DNA of 64,000 nucleotides from Peptoniphilus vaginalis (lineage in GTDB: Bacteria; Bacillota; Clostridia; Tissierellales; Peptoniphilaceae). Below the pieces are notes generated by a model. It saw only the letters and a list, made by a program, of their open reading frames with translations. It had not been told where the DNA came from and made no database searches. The position numbers and the translations under genes were made by a program. Of the stretch, positions 53,774 through 63,465 are shown piece after piece. Every line of letters begins with the position of its first letter. Positions within the stretch are counted from its first letter, which is position 1. The stretch spans positions 682,001 through 746,000 of the forward strand of contig NZ_FXLP01000005.1 in assembly GCF_900176605.1 (NCBI RefSeq), read 5' to 3'.

Positions 53774-56700
53774 TTAAATTCCCACAAAGACCTCAACAAT
53801 TTTTCTAATCTTATCAAGGACAGAATCTTTTTTCTTTTCCCTTGCACCATGTCTACGTGAAGTCGGTGGAAGAATGCGGTCTAGTTCATCCCCTGCATAG
53901 TCCACGTATCCCTTGCTAATAGATTTTTCAATAAACCTTCTTGAATCATCCTTTAACTTTTCATCTTCAATCAAGTCCTCTATCTTTTTACTCTTCTCCT
54001 TCTTGGCAAAAGTGTAAAAAGATTCTAAGATGTCATCAGTATTTTTTAATTCAGACAACCTAGTTGAGTTAATAAAATCCATAATTAATTCTTCCTTAGC
54101 TCTTGTTCCAAGACTGGACCTAATTACCCTTCTTACTTCAACTTTAATACTTTCAACATCTTCATGTTCTTTAGATTTTTCCAAAATTAAAGATAAAATA
54201 TAGTCTAGGTTAATCTCATCAGTTTTAAGCAAGTCGATTTGAAATTCAAGGTCAGAAAAATCAATTCCCTCATCAGACTTACCTTCCCTTTTAGAACTTA
54301 AAACACTTTCTCTAATATCAACATAGACACTCTTCATGTCTTGCATCTGTCTATCAGAAATAATCTTTTCAAAGTTTTCAAACTCATCAAAGTTTTTCAA
54401 AATATTTTCAGCCTTGAGGAGTTCTCCAAAAAGTTCTGCAAATTCTTTCTTGTCTGCTTCCAAAACAATCTCTGTTGGATCTGGAAATTTTGAAACTAAG
54501 TCATTACAAATTTCTACATAGCCCTTTTGAACCTTGCCAGTTTCCTCATCCTTAAAACCATTGATGTATTCTTCGTAAGACTTTTCCAAAATAACATTTA
54601 CGCTGTTTTCATCCCCAAAGGTCTTAATCGCATCCTTTGTCGCCTTCTCCAAGTCCCTAAAGCAGACAATATTTCCAAAAGTTTTTACCTTATTGAGGAT
54701 CCTATTAGTTCTTGAAAAAGCTTGAATAAGTCCGTGATACCTTAAGTTTTTGTCAACGAAGAGTGTGTTCAAAGTAGGAGCATCAAAGCCAGTTAAAAAC
54801 ATACCAACAACAATAAGCAAGTCAACTTGTTTATCCTTTACCTTTAGAGATAAGTCCTTGTAGTAATTTTGAAATTCATTTCCGTTAGTAGAGAAGTTTG
54901 TTTTAAAGTAACCATTGTAGTCATCTATTACCTTATCCAAAAACTCCTTAGCAGAAGATTCCATAGCAGAAGGATCAAAGTTTTCTTCAGAAATTTCTCC
55001 AATAGCCCTTTGCTCTTCATTAGCTGCAAAACTATAAATAGTAGCTACCTTCAACCTCTTATCTTCAGGCAAAGATTCTTGTTGTCTTTGAAACTCTTCA
55101 TAATATAACTTAGCAGCATCAACACTTTGAACAGCAAACATAGCATTAAATCCATTGAGCCTTCTATGTTTTAAATCATAAAACTCATTGCGGTGGGTCT
55201 TGGTATCAAAGACATCGAGAATGTACTTAGTAATCTCACTAATTCTTTCAGGATGAAGAAGCATTTTCTTTTCCAATTGCTCTAACTTCTTTTCATCCTC
55301 TTCTTTTTCAGCATTTTTAAATTTAGGCTTGATGTTGTTGTAATCAACCTTGAACTTTAGGACCTTTCCATCACGAATGGCATCAGTGATTACATAAGAG
55401 TGGAGCTGCGCTCCAAAAATTCCTGCAGTTGTATCGCCACCAAGAGAATTTTCTGGGAAAATTGGCGTACCAGTAAAGCCAAATTGGTAGTATTCCTTAA
55501 AAGCCTTTCTTATATTTTTTTGTGCATCACCAAACTGAGAGCGGTGACACTCATCATAAATAAGAACACACTGCTTATCATAAATATCGTGATTAGGATT
55601 CTTCTTCACAAACTCATTTAACTTTTGAATAGTAGTTACAACAATCCTGTTGTCATCCTTTTCGATGCACCTCTTAAGCTCCTTAGTATCCTTACTACCA
55701 TTGACAGAGTCAGGTTGAAATCTTTGGTACTCCTTCATAGTTTGATAGTCAAGATCCTTCCTATCAACAACAAAGAAGACCTTGTCAATAAAGTCCAAAT
55801 TAGTAGCAAGCCTTGCCGCCTTAAAAGAAGTTAAAGTCTTACCAGACCCAGTAGTGTGCCAAATAAAACCACCGGCCTCAGGTCTGCCAAACTTTTTCGC
55901 CTCATAGCTAGACCTTATCTTCCATAAAATTCTTTCAGTTGCAGCAATTTGATAAGGACGCATAATCAAAAGAGTATTGTTGACATCAAAGACACAATAC
56001 TTAGTAAGGACTTCAAGCACAACACGCTTTTCAAAAAAGGTCTTAGTAAAATCCTCTAAGTCACAGATAACTTTATTCTTAGCATCAGCCCACTCGCAAG
56101 TGAACTCATAATTATTCTTGTTTTGAGCAGTGGTATTTGCAAAATACCTAGTGTAAGTCCCATTAGAAATTACAAAAATTTGGACAAACTTATAGAGAGA
56201 ATTATCACTATTAAAACTTTCCTTGCTATACCTGTGAATTTGGTTAAAGGCCTCATGCAAGTTTACCCCTCTTTTTTTAAGCTCGATATGGACAAGGGGC
56301 AAGCCATTTACCAAAATCGTCACATCATAACGATTATGACTTTTGCCCTCTCCCTTCACCTGATTGGTAACCTGCAAGAAATTATTGTGAATATTCTTCT
56401 TGTCAATAATCTTAATGTTTTTCAAATGACCATCATCAAAAGTGAAATCATAAATATAATCTTCTTGAATCTTCCTAGTCTTTTCAACCATCCCATCACT
56501 GGGAGCATCTAAATACTCAACTAAAAATCTTTTCCACTCATCATCAGAAAAGGAAATGCTATTTAACTTCTCAATTTGTAGCCTCAAGTTCCTATACAAT
56601 TCCTCACTGTTCCTCGTCTTTATAAACTCATAACCCTGAGAAACTAAATTATCAATCATCTTCCTTTCAAGATCACCTTCACTTTGATAAGAAGACTCTC

Positions 56701-56794
56701 TAGCACTTAAATCCCTTTTAAAATTTGCTAGAATAATTCCATTGGTCAACTCAGCAATAGTCGACGTATTGTAATTTATAATTTTCTCGGACAT
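53774..56794 (-). CDS. hsdR: Type I restriction enzyme, R subunit (ATP-dependent translocase/nuclease)
   Basis: 1006 aa, the usual length. The N-terminal nuclease motif is visible as YDVTILVNGLPLVHIELKKRG (D-x(n)-E-x-K, ~153-173). Helicase motor: motif I HTTGSGKTLTSFKAARLA (~314), motif II YDECHRSQFG, motif III FTGTPIFPEN, motif VI FSRTNRILN. The C-terminus is helical and should contact the methylase complex. It cuts DNA at a distance after translocation when the HsdS-recognised site lacks methylation. It is last in the hsdM-hsdS-hsdR operon, 12 bp after hsdS, with GGAG before its ATG. No frameshift seen. Confidence 0.93.
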   Translation of the reverse strand: MSEKIINYNTSTIAELTNGIILANFKRDLSARESSYQSEGDLERKMIDNLVSQGYEFIKTRNSEELYRNLRLQIEKLNSISFSDDEWKRFLVEYLDAPSDGMVEKTRKIQEDYIYDFTFDDGHLKNIKIIDKKNIHNNFLQVTNQVKGEGKSHNRYDVTILVNGLPLVHIELKKRGVNLHEAFNQIHRYSKESFNSDNSLYKFVQIFVISNGTYTRYFANTTAQNKNNYEFTCEWADAKNKVICDLEDFTKTFFEKRVVLEVLTKYCVFDVNNTLLIMRPYQIAATERILWKIRSSYEAKKFGRPEAGGFIWHTTGSGKTLTSFKAARLATNLDFIDKVFFVVDRKDLDYQTMKEYQRFQPDSVNGSKDTKELKRCIEKDDNRIVVTTIQKLNEFVKKNPNHDIYDKQCVLIYDECHRSQFGDAQKNIRKAFKEYYQFGFTGTPIFPENSLGGDTTAGIFGAQLHSYVITDAIRDGKVLKFKVDYNNIKPKFKNAEKEEDEKKLEQLEKKMLLHPERISEITKYILDVFDTKTHRNEFYDLKHRRLNGFNAMFAVQSVDAAKLYYEEFQRQQESLPEDKRLKVATIYSFAANEEQRAIGEISEENFDPSAMESSAKEFLDKVIDDYNGYFKTNFSTNGNEFQNYYKDLSLKVKDKQVDLLIVVGMFLTGFDAPTLNTLFVDKNLRYHGLIQAFSRTNRILNKVKTFGNIVCFRDLEKATKDAIKTFGDENSVNVILEKSYEEYINGFKDEETGKVQKGYVEICNDLVSKFPDPTEIVLEADKKEFAELFGELLKAENILKNFDEFENFEKIISDRQMQDMKSVYVDIRESVLSSKREGKSDEGIDFSDLEFQIDLLKTDEINLDYILSLILEKSKEHEDVESIKVEVRRVIRSSLGTRAKEELIMDFINSTRLSELKNTDDILESFYTFAKKEKSKKIEDLIEDEKLKDDSRRFIEKSISKGYVDYAGDELDRILPPTSRRHGAREKKKDSVLDKIRKIVEVFVGI

Positions 56795-56806
56795 AATAAC
56801 TCCTTT

Positions 56807-58672
56807 CTACTTAGGAAAATTCAAAAGCCTTTCTCTATAATACTCATACTGTTTTTGTCTTAACTCAATCTCTTTAGGTAAGCCTTCCTTAATGTCATTT
56901 ACCAACCTATCAAACTTGTCTAGGATAGAAACAACTTTTTCTTGTACCTCCATTGGTGGCACTAAAATTTTATATTCCATTATTTTTTTCTTATCCCCTC
57001 TTGGCATCTTCGCACCTTTTGAAAAATTAATATTATAATCAAAAAATTTCTCAGAAGATAATACTTGATATAAATATTTTGGTAATATATTATTCTTCCA
57101 ATCGTCTTTTATTACAAAAATAAGAACATCTCCATTTGCTCCACCAAATCTATCTGAGAGCCAAATTTTTCTTAAATAAGGTCTAATATTCCCTAACAAA
57201 ACATCATTCTCTCTAAATATATTAACTTTTCCTTCCGGCGGTAAATAAGAAGAATCAACTTTCCCACATTTATCTTTTAACAAATTATCTACACCAACAT
57301 AATTGCTGTTGTTCAAGTCATTAACATTAATTTTTTCATTAGAATAATTTGTTATATCTTTTAATAAGAAATCACTAACATTATATATAAATCTAATTCC
57401 CACAATATCGCACGCTTGCTTTAATGTAGCAAAGTAACTCCTAAGAGTTATTTTGCGGCGTGCGGCGTGCGGCGTGCGGCGTGCGGCGTGCGGCGTGCTA
57501 TCACTCTTGTCTTCGAATGTCAAGAGTTTTTCACGATAATACTCATATTGTTTTTGCCTTTCTTCAATCTCCTCTGGCAACAAACCCTGACTATCAGAAA
57601 GCAATTCTTGAAACTTATCCAAAACCTCAACAACCTTATTTTGAACATGTATGCTTGGTAAAGGCACCTTATAATTATCTGTAAGGCCAGTTGCTATTTG
57701 GGGTAACTTTCCTGAAATTGCATTATCTTTGAAATATTTCAAATTATTTTTTAAAATATAGTATAAAAACTTTATATTTAATTTTTCTTCATCCAAACTT
57801 GAATAAGACCACATTTCATTTTTATGAGTAAAATCTCTGTCATAATATTCAAAGTCTATGTTTCCTCTTGACTTAACTATTACGCTTGGCTTATTTATAA
57901 TATTTTCAATACCAACCTCTTCAGTCGAAAGATTTGCTGTAGTATTTCCACCAGCGAATACTTTAACACTAGAATTTTCCTTATCTAAGCTCTTCATTTG
58001 CTCAGCGGTTATTTTTATACCTCTCTGTCTTAGACATAGTTCAGATATTTTAACAAAATCAAAGCTTTTTAAATCTTCTATTTGACAGAATTCATTAGTG
58101 AGTTTGGTTAAATATTTTTCACTTAAAAGCGTATCCCTATAATACTCATACTGCTTATTTCTTGCCTGTAACTCAGCCTGTAACTCAGTAACATAATTTG
58201 TAAATTTATCAAGTGTTTTAACAATTTTTTCTTGAATTTCTAAAGATGGGATTGGAATTTTTAAAGTTTTTAATTCACTTGCATTTAGTGCTGGTATTCC
58301 ATTGAAACTGCATAATTTATGAATATCCGTTTGTAAATTATTTAATAAATGATATAAAAATCTAACTCTTAAAATTTCTTTACCTTTAATAGTTACAGAA
58401 TAATTTAGATTTCCTCTGTAATACTTTCCTAATTGATAGGTAATTGATCCTACTCCTGCTCCTCTTGAAGTTATTCCGATTGGATCATCTTCTGTGTTCC
58501 AAATATTTATGTAACCAAGAGGATCTTTCCCACTATTTATGACAGGATATATACCTTTATTTTTTTCAATTTTGGTTTTACTTATAGCTTGACCTGTTTT
58601 TATCTCGCAAACTTCCCCTAACTTCTTCCACTCGACCTTTTCATTCTTTAATAATTCATCTATCTTACTCAT
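56807..58672 (-). CDS. hsdS: Type I restriction-modification specificity subunit with three target-recognition domains and a 7-bp repeat tract
   Basis: 621 aa, about 200 longer than a standard HsdS (~400 aa, two target-recognition domains). Three TRD-plus-helix units are seen. Unit 1 (~15-190) ends [17 protein letters not shown] ... [13 protein letters not shown]. Unit 2 (~205-390) ends [17 protein letters not shown] ... [15 protein letters not shown]. Unit 3 (~420-621) ends [16 protein letters not shown] ... [15 protein letters not shown]. Units 2 and 3 are joined by [14 protein letters not shown] (393-406), encoded by six copies of ACGCCGC. In the two other frames translation stops 2-5 codons after the tract, giving ~405-412 aa two-domain proteins. 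The ATG at 58672 has GGGAG ahead and overlaps the hsdM stop by 8 bp; a TTG at 58678 is less likely. Confidence 0.9.
   Translation of the reverse strand: MSKIDELLKNEKVEWKKLGEVCEIKTGQAISKTKIEKNKGIYPVINSGKDPLGYINIWNTEDDPIGITSRGAGVGSITYQLGKYYRGNLNYSVTIKGKEILRVRFLYHLLNNLQTDIHKLCSFNGIPALNASELKTLKIPIPSLEIQEKIVKTLDKFTNYVTELQAELQARNKQYEYYRDTLLSEKYLTKLTNEFCQIEDLKSFDFVKISELCLRQRGIKITAEQMKSLDKENSSVKVFAGGNTTANLSTEEVGIENIINKPSVIVKSRGNIDFEYYDRDFTHKNEMWSYSSLDEEKLNIKFLYYILKNNLKYFKDNAISGKLPQIATGLTDNYKVPLPSIHVQNKVVEVLDKFQELLSDSQGLLPEEIEERQKQYEYYREKLLTFEDKSDSTPHAARRTPHAARRKITLRSYFATLKQACDIVGIRFIYNVSDFLLKDITNYSNEKINVNDLNNSNYVGVDNLLKDKCGKVDSSYLPPEGKVNIFRENDVLLGNIRPYLRKIWLSDRFGGANGDVLIFVIKDDWKNNILPKYLYQVLSSEKFFDYNINFSKGAKMPRGDKKKIMEYKILVPPMEVQEKVVSILDKFDRLVNDIKEGLPKEIELRQKQYEYYRERLLNFPK
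57455..57496 (-). repeat. Perfect heptanucleotide tandem repeat (6 x 7 bp) inside hsdS
   Basis: Six uninterrupted copies of GCGGCGT on the plus strand (ACGCCGC on the coding strand), 42 bp, followed by a partial GC. The tract is very GC-rich in an AT-rich genome. Seven is not a multiple of three, so gain or loss of one unit shifts the frame of hsdS. Confidence 0.97.
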
Positions 58673-60245
58673 CTTCAAGCTCCCTTACTATTTCATTTAT
58701 AGAAGCTCTTAGCTCGTCTATTTTCTTTACAGTTACATCAATTTCCTTATTGAGGACCTTGATGTCTATCTTTTCCCTTGTGTCTTCCTTTTCTACATAA
58801 GTGGAAACTGAAAGGTTGTAGTCATTTTCTACTATTTCATCTATGTCTACATATCTGGAGAAGTGTTCCTTTTCTTCACGATTTTTAAATTCTTCCACTA
58901 TTGTCTTGATGTTATTTTCTTCTAAGATGTTGTTATTAGTTTCCTTTTTAAATTCCTTGCTTGCATCAATAAATAAGATTTTATTTTCTGTCTTGTTCTT
59001 CGCCATTACGAGGACGCAAGTTGCTATTGATGTTCCGAAGAAGAGATTTTCTGGTAGTTGTATTACACAGTCGATGAAGTTGTTGTCTACTAGGTACTGC
59101 CTAATTGTTTTTTCTGCTCCCTTCCTATAAAAAATCCCCGGAAAGCAAACTATGGCTGCCCTTCCTTGGCTTGATAAATAAAAAAGTGAATGGAGTATAA
59201 AGGCATAATCTGCATAAGATTTTGGTGCCAACTTGCCTGCTGGGGCAAATCTTTCATCACTTATAAGGGTTGGATCCTTATCTCCTATCCACTTTATTGA
59301 GTAAGGTGGATTTGAAACAATGGCATCAAAGGGTTTTTCATCTCCATGAAGGGGATTTATTAGGGTGTCTCCTCTTCTTATAGAAAAGTTGTTGTAGTTG
59401 ACATTGTGAAGGAACATATTCATACGGGCTAGGTTGAAGTTGGTCATGTTGATTTCTTGACCAAAGAAGCCTTCGTCAATTATATGTTCATCAAATTGCT
59501 TCTTCATTTGCAAGAGCAGGGACCCACTTCCGCAAGTAGGATCATAAACCTTGTTGATGCTTGTCTTGCCTTCCATTACTATCCTTGCCAAGAGTTTTGA
59601 TACAGTTTGTGGTGTGAAGAATTCTCCACCTGACTTACCTGCATTGCTTGCGTAGTTAGAGATTAAATATTCGTAGGCATCGCCAAAGGCATCTATGTCA
59701 TTGTCTTTGAAGTCGCCAAAGTTTATTTTATCTATCCCTATTAATATGTCACATAATCTTTTGTTTTTCTCTGCGACTGTTCCGCCTAGTTTGTTGCTTC
59801 TTGTATCTACATCTTCGAAGAGTCCTTTTATATCGTCTTCTGATTGGAAACCTACAGCACTTCCTTCAATGTCTTTAAATATATTTGCAAGGTCTGTGTT
59901 TAAGTTTTCATTATTTTTTGCTGTCTTTACTACATTTTTAAAGAGTTGACTTGGCAAGATAAAGAAGCCCTTATCTTCTACTGTGTTTGGTCTAAAGTCT
60001 TGCTCTGCTTCTTCATCTGAAATTTCTGCGTAGTCAAATTCCAAATCTCCTGCTTCGTGTTCTGCTTTGTTAAAAAATTCTGTAATGTTTTCTGAAATGA
60101 ATCTGTAAAATAAAATTCCTAATATGTATTGTTTGAAGTCCCAGCCGTCTACTGCTCCTCTAACATCATCAGCTATTGCCCATATTTTTCTATGGAGCTC
60201 TGCTCTTTGTACTGTCTCTAAGTTTTCTTTTATCTTATCAGCCAT
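58665..60245 (-). CDS. hsdM: Type I restriction-modification, M subunit (adenine-N6 DNA methyltransferase)
   Basis: 526 aa. N-terminal helical HsdM domain ([24 protein letters not shown], ~33-56), then the methyltransferase domain: SAM-binding motif [16 protein letters not shown] (~237) and the catalytic NPPYSIKW (~313), the NPPY form of N6-adenine methylases. A C-terminal helical tail contacts HsdS. First gene of the operon; the stop TAA overlaps the hsdS start by 8 bp. AGAGGT lies before the ATG. The purine-rich low-complexity stretch lies upstream. Confidence 0.95.
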   Translation of the reverse strand: MADKIKENLETVQRAELHRKIWAIADDVRGAVDGWDFKQYILGILFYRFISENITEFFNKAEHEAGDLEFDYAEISDEEAEQDFRPNTVEDKGFFILPSQLFKNVVKTAKNNENLNTDLANIFKDIEGSAVGFQSEDDIKGLFEDVDTRSNKLGGTVAEKNKRLCDILIGIDKINFGDFKDNDIDAFGDAYEYLISNYASNAGKSGGEFFTPQTVSKLLARIVMEGKTSINKVYDPTCGSGSLLLQMKKQFDEHIIDEGFFGQEINMTNFNLARMNMFLHNVNYNNFSIRRGDTLINPLHGDEKPFDAIVSNPPYSIKWIGDKDPTLISDERFAPAGKLAPKSYADYAFILHSLFYLSSQGRAAIVCFPGIFYRKGAEKTIRQYLVDNNFIDCVIQLPENLFFGTSIATCVLVMAKNKTENKILFIDASKEFKKETNNNILEENNIKTIVEEFKNREEKEHFSRYVDIDEIVENDYNLSVSTYVEKEDTREKIDIKVLNKEIDVTVKKIDELRASINEIVRELEDE

Positions 60246-60464
60246 TTATCTTACCTCTCTTATTTATTTTTCATCTTTTATTATTTTGTTTTGTATGACT
60301 TCTTATAAAAGTATTTAAAAGTCCTTATACACAAATAGGATATCATTTTTAGGCCTTTCTTACAAAGAAAATGTTTGCTATCTAAGAATTTCTTTTCTAA
60401 TTTTATTTTACATTAACTCTTTTTATTTTTGCTCTTCTTGTTTGCTCTATTCCCTCCTTGCTCT

Positions 60465-60680
60465 TTAATATTAAATCTATAACTTAACTTTTTTTTATTA
60501 CTTAATACTTATTACTTATTACTTATTACCTCTTACTTCTTACCTCTTGCTCAATTTTTCTTTCTTCTTTCTTCATTCTTCTTTCTTCATTGCTTATTAC
60601 TTCTTTCTTCTTTATTCATTACTTATTATTCATTACTTATTATTCTTTCCTCTTTACTCTCTCCTATTACTTCCAAAATA
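60465..60680. repeat. Low-complexity, nearly G-free tract upstream of hsdM
   Basis: About 200 bp in which the plus strand contains only two G. It is built from imperfect TTATTACT, CTTCTTTC and TTCATT units, so the minus strand (the hsdM sense strand) is purine-rich. The rest of the gap 60246-60464 holds AT-rich sequence with no clear promoter and no gene. Confidence 0.75.
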
Positions 60681-60758
60681 ATTTTCATTTTTTCACTTTA
60701 TAAAATTGAACACAAAAAAACTGTCGCTTTCACACGACAGTTTTGATTTGAATTTGAA
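60681..60758. repeat. Right copy of the ~79-bp direct repeat; also rnf terminator
   Basis: Matches 53654-53732 in the same orientation, with roughly eight differences. It contains AAAACTGTCG / CGACAGTTTT, a perfect 10-bp hairpin; on the minus strand it is followed by TTTTTTTG. It begins 10 bp after the rnfB stop and serves as terminator of the rnf operon. Confidence 0.87.
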
Positions 60759-60767
60759 TTTTAAAGT

Positions 60768-61685
60768 TTAAGCATTAACTTTTTCTTTTTCTGCTTCTAC
60801 TTTCTTAGCTTGGGCTTCTGCAAGTTTTGCTTGTCTTTCTTTTTCTTTCTTTTCTTTTTCCTTTTGTTTCATCTTTTCCACTCTTTCAGGATATTCGCAA
60901 TAGATTGCTCCTGTTGGACATTTTGAAACACAAATTCCACAGTTGATACACTTGCTATAGTCTATTGATGCTAGGTTGTTTTCTACATGGATTGCATCCT
61001 TAGGGCAGTTCTTTTCACAGATGCCACATCCTATACAACCAATGCTACAATTTGTCCTTACAACTTTTCCTGAATCAAGTGACTTACATTCTACAACTGT
61101 TTTTGATTTGTAAGGTCTAAGTGAAATAATTTTCTTAGGACAAATGTTGATACACTTCATACAAGCTACACATTTTTCCTTGTCAACTACTGCTACTCCA
61201 TTAACCATGTGGATGGCGTCAAATTCACATACGCTTACGCATGTTCCACCACCACAGCAACCAAAGTTACAAGCTTTTGCACCTTGTTGGTAGTCGGCTA
61301 TAAGTCTACAGTCAACTAGGTCATTGTAGTCGTATTTATTTTTTGCCTTGTTGCAGCTACCTTGACAGTGAACTACGGCAACATTTCTATCAACATTTCC
61401 TGCATTGACACCCATTATGTGGCTGACTTTTTCTGCTGTGTCTGCACCACCAATTACGCAACCATTTACTGGTGCTTTGCCAGAGGCAATTGCTTCTGCA
61501 AGTCCATCACAACCTGGAAAACCACAAGCTCCACAGTTTGCTCCTGGAAGGGCTTCTCTAACTTCAGCTACCTTGGGATCAACTTCTACAAAAAATACCT
61601 TTGATGCAATGGAGAGTACCACTCCAAAGAAGGCTCCCGCAATTCCTAAAAAGACTACTGGGGTAAGTATTGTACTTAGTTCCAT
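60768..61685 (-). CDS. rnfB: Rnf complex subunit RnfB (iron-sulfur protein)
   Basis: 305 aa. An N-terminal membrane anchor (~5-30) is followed by the Fe-S domain GANCGACGFPGCDGLAEAI (C-x2-C-x4-C type, ~47-65). Several ferredoxin motifs come next: CVACMKCINICPKK, CIGCGICEKNCPKD and CINCGICVSKCPTG. The C-terminus is a Lys/Glu/Ala-rich helix (~265-305) longer than in many homologues. RnfB takes electrons from ferredoxin into the complex, which drives Na+ or H+ export while reducing NAD+. Last gene of the operon (order D-G-E-A-B in this window); a terminator follows at once. Confidence 0.95.
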   Translation of the reverse strand: MELSTILTPVVFLGIAGAFFGVVLSIASKVFFVEVDPKVAEVREALPGANCGACGFPGCDGLAEAIASGKAPVNGCVIGGADTAEKVSHIMGVNAGNVDRNVAVVHCQGSCNKAKNKYDYNDLVDCRLIADYQQGAKACNFGCCGGGTCVSVCEFDAIHMVNGVAVVDKEKCVACMKCINICPKKIISLRPYKSKTVVECKSLDSGKVVRTNCSIGCIGCGICEKNCPKDAIHVENNLASIDYSKCINCGICVSKCPTGAIYCEYPERVEKMKQKEKEKKEKERQAKLAEAQAKKVEAEKEKVNA

Positions 61686-61694
61686 AATTACCTC

Positions 61695-62273
61695 CTATAC
61701 CAATCCGCCGAAACCTGAGAATGCTATTGCCATAAGACCAGCACTCACAAGTGCAATAGGAACACCTTGAAGTGCTTTAGGTACATCTGCTAGCATAAGT
61801 TTTTCTCTTAGGGCTGCTATTAATACTAAAGCTAGTGTGAAGCCTATAGAAGCTCCAAATCCGCTAAAGATTGTTTCTATTAAGTTATATCCGTTTTGCA
61901 CGTTTAATACTGTTACACCAAGTACAACGCAGTTTGTAGTAATTAGTGGAAGGTAAACACCCATGGCTTGATAAAGTGAAGGTGATGACTTCTTAATAAA
62001 CATTTCTACAAATTGTACTAGGGATGCAATTACAAGTATAAATGCAATTGTTTGTAAATACTCAAGTCCAAATTTATCTAATACAAAAATTTGAATTAGC
62101 CATGTTATTGCAGATGCAAGTACAACTACAAAGGTTACGGCTATTCCCATTCCAAGGGCAGTCTCTGTCTTGGAAGATACACCTAAGAAGGGACATATTC
62201 CTAAGAACTGAGCAAAAACATAGTTATTTACAAGTATTGTTGAGATTAAAATAGTTAAAATACTTTCTAACAT
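61695..62273 (-). CDS. rnfA: Rnf complex subunit RnfA
   Basis: 192 aa integral membrane protein with six helices. VNNYVFAQFLGICPFLGVSSKTETALGMG at the N-terminus and TTNCVVLGVTVLN in the middle are typical RnfA/NqrE signatures; the cysteines near 27 and 112 contribute to a membrane Fe-S site in the family. Paralogous to RnfE with inverted topology. The start overlaps the rnfE stop by one base. Confidence 0.95.
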   Translation of the reverse strand: MLESILTILISTILVNNYVFAQFLGICPFLGVSSKTETALGMGIAVTFVVVLASAITWLIQIFVLDKFGLEYLQTIAFILVIASLVQFVEMFIKKSSPSLYQAMGVYLPLITTNCVVLGVTVLNVQNGYNLIETIFSGFGASIGFTLALVLIAALREKLMLADVPKALQGVPIALVSAGLMAIAFSGFGGLV

Positions 62274-62869
62274 TAGTCTGCCCTCCTATTTAATAATATT
62301 TTAAATCCTGCTATTAAGAATCCAAGAAGTATGAAGGCGCCTGCTGGAGCTCCCATAATTCCAATTCCTGGATAGGCTTCTGGAAGAATGTTCTTTCCAA
62401 ATAGTGTCCCGTAACCGAAGAATTCACGTACAAGTCCCATTGAAAGAACTGCTATTGTGTAGCCTACTCCTGTTCCTATTCCGTCAACTATTGATGGGAT
62501 AAGTTTGTTTTTGTAGGCGAAACCTTCTGCTTCACCAAGTATACAGCAGTTAACTACGATTAGTGGTAGGAAGATACCAAGTGCTGCATAAATTGATTGG
62601 GCATATGCTTGAAGGATCATTTGTACTAGGGTTACGAAAGTTGCAATTACTACGATAAAGCAAGGAATTCTTATTTTATCAGGAATTACTTTTCTAAGGG
62701 CAGATACTACACCGTTACTCATTATAAGTACGAAGGTAACTGCTATACCCATTGCTAGTGAGTTTGTTAAACTGTTTGTAATAGCCAGTGTTGAACAAAG
62801 TCCTATAAGTTGTATGAATACAGGATTGTTTTTGAAAGCACCGTCTAAAAATACTTTAGATAATTTCAT
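62273..62869 (-). CDS. rnfE: Rnf complex subunit RnfE
   Basis: 198 aa, six hydrophobic helices, with GLCSTLAITNSLTNSLAMG near residue 24 and VVNCCILGEAEGFAYKN near 109, where the conserved cysteines sit in RnfE/NqrD. Forms the membrane core with RnfA. Eleven bp after rnfG. Confidence 0.95.
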   Translation of the reverse strand: MKLSKVFLDGAFKNNPVFIQLIGLCSTLAITNSLTNSLAMGIAVTFVLIMSNGVVSALRKVIPDKIRIPCFIVVIATFVTLVQMILQAYAQSIYAALGIFLPLIVVNCCILGEAEGFAYKNKLIPSIVDGIGTGVGYTIAVLSMGLVREFFGYGTLFGKNILPEAYPGIGIMGAPAGAFILLGFLIAGFKILLNRRAD

Positions 62870-62880
62870 TTTAAACCTCC

Positions 62881-63465
62881 TTATTCATTCTTTAGAACTT
62901 CGTTATAAACTTTGATGGCGTCATTGGAACCTGCAAGGGCACCCTTTGAAGAAATTGTTGCTGATGTTAGCCACATAACTTCATTGTCGGCCTTTGGATC
63001 CTTAGATATTTTTAATGGACCTGTAGCAGACTTGCCTTCATAGGATGGATAGTATTCATCAGTTGTGATTCTGGAACCAAATCCACTTGTTTCTCCATTG
63101 GATATATTTCTAAATCCAGCGATTTTATCACCGTCTAGTAGAAATCCAATGGCGTTAACCATAGCTCCACCATAACCATTTGATTTTACATTTACACCGT
63201 ATCCAACAACATCTTGTCCCTTTTTGGCAACAAAGATTTTTTCGATGTTTGGATATTTTTCTTTTATTGCATTTAACTTAGCTTCATCGTATTCTTCGAA
63301 ACTATCTGCATTATCACCAAAAATAACTTCATAGGATGCAAGTGTATTTTTAAGTTCAGTTTCTGCAATTACTGGAGCAGTGAAACTATTTACAGCTGCA
63401 AGTAGACCTGCTGATAGGGCACAGAATACTAAAAGTATTATTCCAAATTTTACTGGTTCTTTCAT
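62881..63465 (-). CDS. rnfG: Rnf complex subunit RnfG (covalent FMN protein)
   Basis: 194 aa: one N-terminal membrane helix (~8-28) and an extracytoplasmic FMN-binding domain. The flavinylation motif appears as WLTSATISSKG (S-A-T, threonine near residue 170), the usual S-[GTA]-A-T pattern. Covalent FMN is normally added by ApbE, which is not in this window. Starts directly after rnfD (adjacent genes). Confidence 0.93.
   Translation of the reverse strand: MKEPVKFGIILLVFCALSAGLLAAVNSFTAPVIAETELKNTLASYEVIFGDNADSFEEYDEAKLNAIKEKYPNIEKIFVAKKGQDVVGYGVNVKSNGYGGAMVNAIGFLLDGDKIAGFRNISNGETSGFGSRITTDEYYPSYEGKSATGPLKISKDPKADNEVMWLTSATISSKGALAGSNDAIKVYNEVLKNE

Noticed and set aside
57460-57684. Open frames on the plus strand reading through the 7-bp repeat (RRAACGV-type repeats)
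   Set aside because: They are antisense readings of the hsdS repeat with no ribosome site. The minus-strand frame has clear HsdS homology.
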